Assembly (NCBI GenBank): GCA_937868675.1
Contig: CALMNJ010000457.1
Coordinates: 1 to 9,717 of the forward strand
DNA from: an uncultured Bacteroidota bacterium
GTDB taxonomy: Bacteria; Bacteroidota; Bacteroidia; B-17B0; Aurantibacillaceae
Direction of reading: 5' to 3'
DNA: 9,717 nt
Below the pieces are notes generated by a model, which had not been told where the DNA came from, did not search any database, and saw only the letters and a program-made list of their open reading frames with translations. Of this stretch, positions 1 to 6,315 are shown in pieces. The number at the start of each line of letters is the position of its first letter. Within the stretch, counting starts at the first letter, position 1. A program made the translations under genes and the position numbers.

Positions 1-3000
1 AGCCCTACTACGGCGGTAGCGTTTTCGGGTACAGGTGCCACCTCCTATACCTGGTCGGTTGCGGGACCATCGGCCTGTGTGTCTCCTTACTCGGTAACTC
101 CGGGCGGCATGTATCTGGGAGCCACTCTGCCGTGCTGCGGTATATATACGATTACCTGCTACGCTCTGGCATCCAATACCGTTGTGATAAATTCAGTGGC
201 CAAAACCGTTACGGTTAATTGCAGCGGAGGCGTTTACATCACCTCCAACTCCAGCGACACCCTGTGCACGGGTTTAACACGCACCCTGGTTGCTTTGGGA
301 GGCACCTCATATACCTGGAACACGGGCGCCACCACGTCAAGCATTGTTGTATCACCAACTGCAAACACATGTTACAGCGTAATTGGTGCCAGCAGTTCAA
401 GCCTTTGCGGATCAATGACCGCTGTTAAATGTCTTTATGTGAACTCATCTTTGGCTCTTACAGTTATTGGCCCCAATTCAGTTTGCCCGGGCAACTGGGC
501 ACCGCTTGTGGCCAGCGGAGCCAGCAGCTACACCTGGTATCCGGGCGCTACTACCGGTTCTTCAATAACTCCAACCTTTACCTCGTCGGCCTGCTATACG
601 GTAGTTGGCAAAAACAGTTCCGGCTGCACCGGCAGCGCCGTAAAATGTGTTTCCGTAGTTCCATTTCCAACACTTACTCTGTATGGATCTGCTTCCTGCA
701 ACAACTCACCTTCAACCTGGGTGGTTTCCGGCGCCAGCAATTACACCTGGTATCCTTACAACATTACTGGTTCTGTAGCCGTGATCTCGCCGACAGCGAG
801 CAGCTGTTTCAGTGTTATTGGTTATAATTCAGCCGGATGCCCTGCAACCACTGGTACCTGTTTCGCTTCGGCTTCGGGTGTCAGTATCAGTGTGAGTGGC
901 AACAGCGTTATTTGCGCCGGAGGCAGCACTACTCTGTTTGCTTCGGGTGCAAACAGCTATAGCTGGACCAATGGTCCTTCAAATTCTGCCAGTATCGTGG
1001 TGTCGCCCACTGCAAACACTTGTTATACTGTATCAGGTAACAACTCAAACGGTTGTTTTGGCTCTAAAGTGTATTGTGTCATTGTGAACAATACGCCGAG
1101 CTTAACGGTTACATCGGGTAATTTTTGCGGCGGCGGCCTCGACTCACTTATTGCTTACGGAGCCAATAGTTATACATGGTATCCGTATAATGTTACGGGG
1201 CCCATTGCCCTTGTTTCTTCAAGCGCCAACCCATGTTATACACTCGTAGGTTCAAATGGTCCGGGATGTGTTGCTTATGCTACCGGTTGCTGGTCTGTGT
1301 CGCCTTCACCAACCATTACGGTTATTGGCACAACATCGCTGTGTGCCGGGTCAACGGCCACATTAACCGCCAGCGGAGCCACCTATTACAACTGGTATCC
1401 AGGGGGCTTAACGGGACCTAACGTGGTTGTTTCGCCTTCCGTTTCAACCTGTTTTACGGTGATTGGTTATAACGCAAATGGCTGTAGTGCCAGTGCCGTT
1501 AAATGTGTGAGTGTTTTCCCTGGTTCTGTTTCGGTAAGCGGTAATGCTCAGATATGTGCGGGTGGCAGTGCCACACTTACTGCGAGTGGCTCTGCATCTT
1601 ATACCTGGCTTCCGGGTAATCTCACGGGCGCAAGTATTGCAGTATCTCCAACGGCATCCACCTGCTACACGGTAATCGGAGCCAACAGTGCGGGATGCAG
1701 CAATGTGGCCGTGAAATGCGTAACCGTTTCAAACCAGCCTACGGTAACCATCACAGGAAATAACAGTGTTTGCCAAAATAACTGGATTATGCTGATGGCA
1801 TCCGGAGCGTCCAGCTATACCTGGCTGCCGGGCGGGGCCAACACCACAAGCATTGCCCCCACTCCGAGCGCCAATACCTGCTATACACTTATTGGCTCAA
1901 ACGGAATCGGATGCACTTCAAGCGCAGTAAAGTGCGTTTCGGTAAATCCTAATCCTACAGTAACCGTGACGGGTAACAGCGCATTATGTGCTGGTCAGAG
2001 TACAACCCTGAATGCAAGCGGCGCTCTTACTTATACCTGGTATTCAAGCAGCACACTTTACGGCAACAGCATTGTTGTAACGCCAATAGCTAGCACCTGC
2101 TACAGTGTAGCGGGGGTAAACGCATTCGGCTGCATGGGTGTCAGTGGCATTTGTCTCACCGTTCAGCCTCAATCGAATGTTACAATAAGTGGCCCGGGCA
2201 ATGTGTGCCAGGGTTCTGTTGTTTCGTTTACCGCTTCGGGCGCAAGCAGCTACACATGGTCGGGGCTTTACACCGGAAATGTTTACACGTTCGTTGCACT
2301 GAGCGGAACATGTATCTCGGTTGCCGGATCAAACACCTGCGCAAACAGCACAATCGCATTTAAATGTTTCACCGTTAATCCTAATCCAACCATCAGCATC
2401 AGCGGCTCAGGCACTTCATGTTCGGGGTCAGGAATCACACTGTCGGCTTCAGGCGCTAATTCATATACCTGGAGTACCGGCGCAACGAGTTCCGTTACGG
2501 TGGTTTCGCCCACAGCGAATACCTGCTATACGGTTGCGGGGCTTAGCAGTGCCGGATGCAGCGGCAGCGCCGTTAAATGCGTTACTGTAAACCCAGGCCC
2601 TGTATTAAACATTCTTGGCCCTAACAGTATTTGTATGGGCTCTTCGGCTGTGCTTACTGCCAGTGGCGCAGCAATCGGTTATACCTGGCTGCCCGGTGGA
2701 CAAAGCTCTCCTTCCATTGTAGTAAGCCCGGGCGCAAGCACGTGTTATACACTTATTGGCAGTAACGCATCGGGTTGTACATCTTCTGCGGTAAAATGTA
2801 TTTCTGTAACCCCCGGCTTTGCTATTAATGTGAGTGGTGTTACAAGTATTTGCAGCGGCGGAAGCACCACCCTGAGTGCCAGCGGAGCTTTAACCTATAC
2901 CTGGTTCCCTTCGGGTACCGGATCCAGTATTATTGTTTCACCTTCCGTTACAACCTGCTACTCGGTTGGCGCAACCAACGCACAGGGCTGCCACAGCTAC

Positions 3001-4206
3001 ACCGGAATTTGCGTCACTGTAAACCAAACACCAACACTTAATATCCTTGGTGGAAATCAGGCCTTCTGCTCTGGAAGCAGCACCACACTTACTGCAACTG
3101 GTGCAGCAAATTACACCTGGCTTCCCGGCAACTCAAACGCTGCATCCGTTGTGGTATCTCCAGGCACCAGCGTTTGTTACACTTTGACCGGAGCTAACGG
3201 CCCCTGTATTTATTCTACTCTCAAATGTCTTACCGTATCGCCCAACCCTGTTATTGGTGTGAGTGGAAACAACGTTTTATGCAGTGGTGGCAGCGCCATA
3301 CTGCTGGCCTCGGGTGCTGTAACCTATACCTGGAACACGGGCGCCAATGCACAACTCATTAGTGTTTCGCCTGGCACCAACAGTTGTTACACCGTAACCG
3401 GGACAAACGCCCAGGGCTGCACCGGTATGGCTACCAAATGTATTACCGTGCAGGCTACGCCAACCGTTATTATTACCGGCGACTCTGTTTCCTGTGCCGG
3501 AAAAACCATTCTGCTTATGGCTTCGGGCGCACCGTCGTATAACTGGAGTACGGGTTCATCATCGCCTTCCATTGCAGTGAGTCCGGGAGTTTCAACGATA
3601 TACACCGTTACCGGCACCAACGGCGCATGTTCGGGCACAGCCACGCATGTTGTTTCTGTTTTACCGGGGCCCGTTGTAACTGCGGTTAGCAGCCGCTCGG
3701 CGATTTGTGCCGGTGAACCGGTGAACCTTGTTGCCAGCGGAGCGGCAAGCTATACATGGAGCACAGGAGCAACCGGTGCATTTATTTCGGTGAGCCCAAC
3801 CGCCAGCAGCCTCTACACCGTAACCGGAAAAAACAGCGGTGGTTGCAGTGGTACGGCTTCTGTTTATGTTTCGGTGAGCCCCTGCACCGGAATTGAACAA
3901 TCGGTTTCGGAAACTGAGTTTTATGTTTATCCAAATCCCGGCAAGGGCGAGTTTAATGTGGTTTGCAGTACACGCGACGACAACGCTGCCATTGATGTTT
4001 ATAATACGGTGGGCCAGCTTATTGTTTCACAAAAAATAGTGAACGAAGTATCAACTGTAAACCTTACAAACCAGGCCAACGGACTTTATTATATTAAAGT
4101 AACGAGTGGTTCAAAGCAACATTATCTGAAAGTTGTAAAACAATTATCTAAAAAGCAAAGAGTCCGCACCATTATTGCGGACTCTTTGCTTTTTTTCCGT
4201 TTTTGA
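1..4206 (+). CDS. Large secreted Ig/PKD-like repeat protein with T9SS type A sorting domain (5' partial)
   Basis: The frame is open from base 1, so the N-terminus and signal peptide lie upstream; a GTG at 79 is merely internal. The visible 1401 residues form 17 repeats of about 72 residues (Trp of the [S/N]YTW-type motif runs from residue 106 to 1253). Each has a C-x-G strand, SGA-x-SYTW, SPTA-x-TCYTV, an N-x-x-GC turn and a final KCVSV-like strand. This is the pattern of Ig/PKD-like beta-sandwich repeats in Bacteroidota surface proteins. Residues about 1305-1381 (FYVYPNP, DVYNTVGQ, NGLYYIKV, LKVVK) match the type A Por sorting domain, which directs export by type IX secretion and cell-surface attachment. 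The role is inferred to be adhesin or matrix protein; no enzymatic domain is visible. Oddity: the last 20 residues are encoded by a terminator hairpin, which suggests a lost stop codon. Confidence 0.9.
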   Translation, partial: SPTTAVAFSGTGATSYTWSVAGPSACVSPYSVTPGGMYLGATLPCCGIYTITCYALASNTVVINSVAKTVTVNCSGGVYITSNSSDTLCTGLTRTLVALGGTSYTWNTGATTSSIVVSPTANTCYSVIGASSSSLCGSMTAVKCLYVNSSLALTVIGPNSVCPGNWAPLVASGASSYTWYPGATTGSSITPTFTSSACYTVVGKNSSGCTGSAVKCVSVVPFPTLTLYGSASCNNSPSTWVVSGASNYTWYPYNITGSVAVISPTASSCFSVIGYNSAGCPATTGTCFASASGVSISVSGNSVICAGGSTTLFASGANSYSWTNGPSNSASIVVSPTANTCYTVSGNNSNGCFGSKVYCVIVNNTPSLTVTSGNFCGGGLDSLIAYGANSYTWYPYNVTGPIALVSSSANPCYTLVGSNGPGCVAYATGCWSVSPSPTITVIGTTSLCAGSTATLTASGATYYNWYPGGLTGPNVVVSPSVSTCFTVIGYNANGCSASAVKCVSVFPGSVSVSGNAQICAGGSATLTASGSASYTWLPGNLTGASIAVSPTASTCYTVIGANSAGCSNVAVKCVTVSNQPTVTITGNNSVCQNNWIMLMASGASSYTWLPGGANTTSIAPTPSANTCYTLIGSNGIGCTSSAVKCVSVNPNPTVTVTGNSALCAGQSTTLNASGALTYTWYSSSTLYGNSIVVTPIASTCYSVAGVNAFGCMGVSGICLTVQPQSNVTISGPGNVCQGSVVSFTASGASSYTWSGLYTGNVYTFVALSGTCISVAGSNTCANSTIAFKCFTVNPNPTISISGSGTSCSGSGITLSASGANSYTWSTGATSSVTVVSPTANTCYTVAGLSSAGCSGSAVKCVTVNPGPVLNILGPNSICMGSSAVLTASGAAIGYTWLPGGQSSPSIVVSPGASTCYTLIGSNASGCTSSAVKCISVTPGFAINVSGVTSICSGGSTTLSASGALTYTWFPSGTGSSIIVSPSVTTCYSVGATNAQGCHSYTGICVTVNQTPTLNILGGNQAFCSGSSTTLTATGAANYTWLPGNSNAASVVVSPGTSVCYTLTGANGPCIYSTLKCLTVSPNPVIGVSGNNVLCSGGSAILLASGAVTYTWNTGANAQLISVSPGTNSCYTVTGTNAQGCTGMATKCITVQATPTVIITGDSVSCAGKTILLMASGAPSYNWSTGSSSPSIAVSPGVSTIYTVTGTNGACSGTATHVVSVLPGPVVTAVSSRSAICAGEPVNLVASGAASYTWSTGATGAFISVSPTASSLYTVTGKNSGGCSGTASVYVSVSPCTGIEQSVSETEFYVYPNPGKGEFNVVCSTRDDNAAIDVYNTVGQLIVSQKIVNEVSTVNLTNQANGLYYIKVTSGSKQHYLKVVKQLSKKQRVRTIIADSLLFFRF
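229..3888 (+). repeat. 17 tandem ~215-bp repeats encoding Cys-rich Ig-like modules
   Basis: The Trp codons of the repeat motif first occur at 316 and last at 3757, with 16 intervals averaging 215 bp (about 72 codons). Copies are clearly homologous at protein level but well diverged at DNA level, so the array is old and not a recent slippage product. Repeats 1-15 each carry four cysteines. The last two repeats keep only two, having TIYTV or SLYTV in place of TCYTV and no KC in the last strand. Before repeat 1, residues 1-76 form a related but atypical module (SGTGATSYTW) with an extra CC pair. Confidence 0.85.
4150..4196 (+). terminator. Strong intrinsic terminator, possibly bidirectional
   Basis: A perfect 19-bp inverted repeat (4150-4168 with 4176-4194) encloses a 7-nt loop (CCATTAT). 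T4190-T4196 forms the U-tract on the plus strand. The arm starts with five A, so the minus-strand transcript of the convergent AraC gene also sees a hairpin ending in a short U-run. It is unusual that the element lies inside the open reading frame of the upstream surface protein, 8 nt before its TGA. A transcript ending at the U-tract would have no stop codon in that frame. Confidence 0.88.
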
Positions 4207-4208
4207 TC

Positions 4209-4595
4209 TTAACCCCTTTGTATTTCCCTAAACTGTTTAGGGGTGATGCCCGTGTAAGCTTTAAAAAATTTGGTAAAGTTGGAAGGATCGTAGGTGAGTC
4301 TTGCTGCCACCTCTTTAATGGATAGTGATCGGTCGCTGAGCAATTCCTGCGATGCTTTCAGAAGCATTTGCTCATAATGTTCGCATGTTGAAAGCCCTGT
4401 AACTTCTTTTACGGTGGCACTCAGGTGAATGGGATGTACGTGCAGCATGTTTGCAAAATCGCCTATTTCAAGCGCCTTTTGCTGCCGGCCTGTTTTAAGT
4501 GCATGAATGTGAGCCTCCAGTTTCTGGAGGTACATTTCCGTAATCTGTTCCTGTCTGAGCGAGACTGTTTTTTCTTTTGGCGCTGTTGTTATCAT
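4209..4595 (-). CDS. Small stand-alone AraC-type HTH transcriptional regulator
   Basis: This 128-residue protein consists of a short N-terminal segment (1-40) and a complete AraC/XylS DNA-binding domain. The first helix-turn-helix is at about 42-67 (LEIGDFANMLHVHPIHLSATVKEVTG). The second is at about 91-117, ending in the family signature around PSNFTKFFKAYTGITPKQFR (104-123). Classical AraC proteins are near 290 residues with an N-terminal sensor domain. From memory, a family of about 130-residue HTH-only regulators with a similar N-terminus is common in Bacteroidota, so this is probably intact and not truncated. It is convergent with the surface-protein gene (2-nt gap between stops) and divergent from dinB (191 bp between starts). 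It could regulate itself or a neighbour; the target is unknown. The ATG has no Shine-Dalgarno sequence. Confidence 0.83.
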   Translation of the reverse strand: MITTAPKEKTVSLRQEQITEMYLQKLEAHIHALKTGRQQKALEIGDFANMLHVHPIHLSATVKEVTGLSTCEHYEQMLLKASQELLSDRSLSIKEVAARLTYDPSNFTKFFKAYTGITPKQFREIQRG

Positions 4596-4605
4596 TGTGC
4601 GGCCG

Positions 4606-4613
4606 CAAAATTA
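4606..4613 (-). promoter_or_regulatory. Candidate Bacteroidota -7 box for the AraC-type gene
   Basis: On the minus strand this reads TAATTTTG, an exact fit to the Bacteroidota -7 consensus TAnnTTTG. It sits 10 nt before the ATG at 4595, which would imply a leaderless or nearly leaderless mRNA. I could not find a TTTG -33 element at the expected spacing, so this may be chance. Confidence 0.25.
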
Positions 4614-4619
4614 CTTCAA

Positions 4620-4638
4620 AACAAAGGTTTCTTTTGTT
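4620..4638. promoter_or_regulatory. Imperfect 19-bp palindrome, candidate operator upstream of the AraC-type gene
   Basis: AACAAA (4620-4625) and TTTGTT (4633-4638) are 6-bp arms around a 7-nt centre. It lies 25-43 nt upstream of the regulator's start codon, where an autoregulatory site could sit. It is A/T-rich, so chance is a real alternative. Confidence 0.25.
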
Positions 4639-4714
4639 AAATCCGGAATACACTACTGTTAAATTCGACGAATATTTTTTCCGGTGTTTTCAATTGGTTT
4701 TCGCCGGACAGATA

Positions 4715-4729
4715 GCTATAATTTATAGC
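4715..4729. promoter_or_regulatory. Perfect 15-bp palindrome upstream of dinB, candidate operator
   Basis: GCTATAA-T-TTATAGC has two exact 7-bp arms around one central base. It ends 57 nt before the dinB ATG and is bracketed by CCGG at 4704-4707 and 4735-4738. The position and symmetry suit a dimeric repressor site or a core-promoter overlap. No E. coli-type CTGT-N8-ACAG or Bacillus-type GAAC-N4-GTTC SOS box is visible in the dinB leader, so a LexA link is not shown. Confidence 0.35.
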
Positions 4730-4786
4730 AATACCCGGCTCTTATACATAGTAACTTAGTGTTCGTAAAACTAAAGAGTTTAGGGT

Positions 4787-6004
4787 ATGGAGCGGCAAAT
4801 TATACACATGGATCTTGACAGCTTTTTTGTGTCGGTTGAAAGGCTGATAAATCCAAAGCTGGTGGGCAAGCCGGTGCTGGTGGGTGGCAGCAGCGACCGT
4901 GGTGTGGTGGCCTCGTGCAGCTACGAAGCCCGGGCTTTTGGCATACATTCGGCCATGCCCATGCGCACGGCGAGGCAGCTTTGTCCGGAAGCTGTTATTG
5001 TAAAAGGCGACCACGACCAGTACAGTAATTTTTCGAACCAGGTTACCGAGATCATCAAAGAAAGCGTGCCGCTGTACGAAAAATCGTCTATTGACGAGTT
5101 CTATGCTGACCTCACCGGAATGGATCGTTTTTTTGGCTGTTACAAACTGGCCTCCGAAATCAGGCAAAAAATCATGAAAGAAACACACCTGCCCATTTCG
5201 TTTGCCTTGTCAACCAACAAAACGGTATCTAAGGTGGGTACGGGAGAAGCCAAGCCCAACGGGCAAAAGAATATTGCGGCCGGAAGCGAAAAAACGTTCC
5301 TTGCTCCACTCTCGATTAAAAAAATACCCATGGTGGGCGACAAAACGTATCAGCTGCTGCGCAACATGGGCATTGAGCGGGTGCGAACCGTGCAGGAAAT
5401 GCCCATGCAGGTGATGCAAAAAGTGCTGGGCGAAAATGGTATTGCACTGTGGCGAAAAGCCAATGGCATTGACAATTCGCCCGTGGAACCATATAACGAA
5501 AGAAAATCCATCTCCACTGAGTGCACCTTTGAAAAAGATACCATTGACACCGACCATCTGCGGCGCGTGCTGGTAAGCATGACCGAGAAGCTGTGCTACC
5601 AGTTGCGCAGCGAAGAAAAACTTACGGCCTGCGTTACTGTAAAAATAAGGTACTCGGATTTTAACACGTACACCATGCAGGCCCGTATTCCCTATACAGC
5701 CATAGACAATGCGCTGATTGAAAAAGTAAAAGAGCTTTTTGGGAAATTATTTCAGAAAAGAATGCTCATACGCCTGATAGGTGTGCGGTTCAGTCATTTA
5801 ATACAGGGCAGCCATCAGTTCGATTTATTCAGCGACACCGGCGAGCAGGTGTTGCTGTATCAGGCCATGGACCGGCTCAAGCGCCGTTTTGGAGATGAAG
5901 CGGTAATGCGCGCGGCAGCACTTGGTTTGGATAAAAGAGACGTCAATTTATTTAATGGGATAGAAAAAAAGAGTCAGGCTTCGTCTCCGCTCAGCCTGAC
6001 GTGA
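4787..6004 (+). CDS. dinB: DNA polymerase IV (Y-family translesion polymerase)
   Basis: This 405-residue protein matches Y-family polymerase IV along its length. It would insert nucleotides opposite damaged template bases in the cytoplasm. The palm carries the first metal-binding site HMDLDSFF (D9, with F14 in the steric-gate position) and SIDEFYADLTG (D103, E104). Fingers residues include YEARAFGIHSAMP (about 46-58). The thumb has the helix-hairpin-helix region near IKKIPMVGDKTYQLLRNMGI (177-196), and the little finger spans about 240-340. QFDLF (344-348) fits the consensus beta-clamp-binding pentapeptide. ATG at 4787 places D9 where the family expects it. The final residues (about 395-405) are encoded by a REP-like palindrome that supplies the stop, so the native C-terminus may have been shorter. 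It is followed by a dnaE-type gene in the same direction, a translesion-cassette arrangement. Confidence 0.95.
   Translation: MERQIIHMDLDSFFVSVERLINPKLVGKPVLVGGSSDRGVVASCSYEARAFGIHSAMPMRTARQLCPEAVIVKGDHDQYSNFSNQVTEIIKESVPLYEKSSIDEFYADLTGMDRFFGCYKLASEIRQKIMKETHLPISFALSTNKTVSKVGTGEAKPNGQKNIAAGSEKTFLAPLSIKKIPMVGDKTYQLLRNMGIERVRTVQEMPMQVMQKVLGENGIALWRKANGIDNSPVEPYNERKSISTECTFEKDTIDTDHLRRVLVSMTEKLCYQLRSEEKLTACVTVKIRYSDFNTYTMQARIPYTAIDNALIEKVKELFGKLFQKRMLIRLIGVRFSHLIQGSHQFDLFSDTGEQVLLYQAMDRLKRRFGDEAVMRAAALGLDKRDVNLFNGIEKKSQASSPLSLT
5973..6000. repeat. REP-like palindrome at the 3' end of dinB
   Basis: 8-bp arms GTCAGGCT (5973-5980) and AGCCTGAC (5993-6000) enclose a 12-nt loop TCGTCTCCGCTC. The loop is the exact reverse complement of the loop of a second palindrome at 6255-6290. 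The right arm runs straight into the first unit of the 24-bp tandem array, and every unit repeats CTCAG followed by YCTGAC. The array may therefore have been seeded from this element. It encodes the last residues of DinB. Confidence 0.7.
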
Positions 6005-6222
6005 ATAGCATTGCTCAGTCTGACGTGAACAGCATTGCTCAGTCTGACGTGAACAGCATCACTCAGCCTGACGTGAACAGCATCGCTCAGCCTGACGTGA
6101 ATAGCATTGCTCAGTCTGACGTGAACAGCATCACTCAGTCTGACGTGAACAGCATCACTCAGTCTGACGTGAACAGCATCACTCAGCCTGACGTGAACAG
6201 CATCGCTCAGCCTGACGTGAAC
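5995..6222. repeat. Tandem array of nine 24-bp units plus a partial tenth
   Basis: Unit starts are 5995, 6019, 6043, 6067, 6091, 6115, 6139, 6163 and 6187, with a partial copy from 6211. The core is YCTGACGTGAAYAGC followed by a 9-nt tail ending CTCAG. Copies differ at only four positions, all transitions. Scoring those positions in order gives CTTG, TCTG, TCCA, CCCG, CTTG, TCCA, TCCA, TCCA, CCCG. This suggests duplication of a block of about four units as well as single-unit expansion. Low divergence implies recent or ongoing copy-number change. There are no spacers, so it is not CRISPR. Confidence 0.95.
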
Positions 6223-6285
6223 AACCAGATGCTATCCGGATCAAAGACGAAACCGGTTGTCATCTTGAGCGGAGACGAAAGATGA
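6001..6285 (+). CDS. Doubtful 94-residue ORF encoded by the tandem array
   Basis: A GTG at 6001 overlaps the dinB TGA in a GTGA tetranucleotide, a form typical of translational coupling. The product would be an octapeptide repeat [S/P]DVNSI[T/A]Q, about nine copies, followed by a unique tail (NQMLSGSKTKPVVILSGDER) that crosses the second palindrome. The frame is open because the unit is 24 bp and contains no stop in this frame. Two of the four variable positions are synonymous here and two give S/P and A/T changes. No family is recognised, and there is no signal peptide or membrane segment. The more likely explanation is a non-coding repeat that happens to be open. Confidence 0.2.
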   Translation: MNSIAQSDVNSIAQSDVNSITQPDVNSIAQPDVNSIAQSDVNSITQSDVNSITQSDVNSITQPDVNSIAQPDVNNQMLSGSKTKPVVILSGDER

Positions 6286-6290
6286 CAACC
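6255..6290. repeat. REP-like palindrome upstream of the dnaE-type gene
   Basis: Perfect 12-bp arms GGTTGTCATCTT (6255-6266) and AAGATGACAACC (6279-6290) enclose the 12-nt loop GAGCGGAGACGA. The loop plus one base on each side (14 nt) is the exact reverse complement of 5980-5993 in the dinB-end palindrome. From memory, short palindromes with a GAGCG-x-AG-x-CGA core are widely dispersed in Bacteroidota genomes. There is no U-tract, so it is not an intrinsic terminator, although as RNA it would be a stable stem-loop 25 nt before the dnaE start. Confidence 0.75.
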
Positions 6291-6315
6291 TAACAAAGAC
6301 GAAGAAAAAAATTAA

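Noticed and set aside
79..81. GTG at 79 as the start of the surface protein
   Set aside because: The same frame is open and repeat-like back to base 1 (SGTGATSYTW precedes it), so the true start is upstream of the window.
4209..4595. AraC-type gene as a truncated pseudogene
   Set aside because: The DNA-binding domain is complete, with a plausible start and stop, and the short length fits a small HTH-only family I recall from Bacteroidota.
5995..6222. CRISPR array or plasmid iterons
   Set aside because: Units are directly adjacent with no unique spacers, there are no cas genes, and no replication initiator gene is nearby.
6255..6290. Intrinsic terminator between dinB and dnaE
   Set aside because: The stem is strong but no U-tract follows, and the loop core matches the dinB-end palindrome, so it is better explained as a REP-like repeat.
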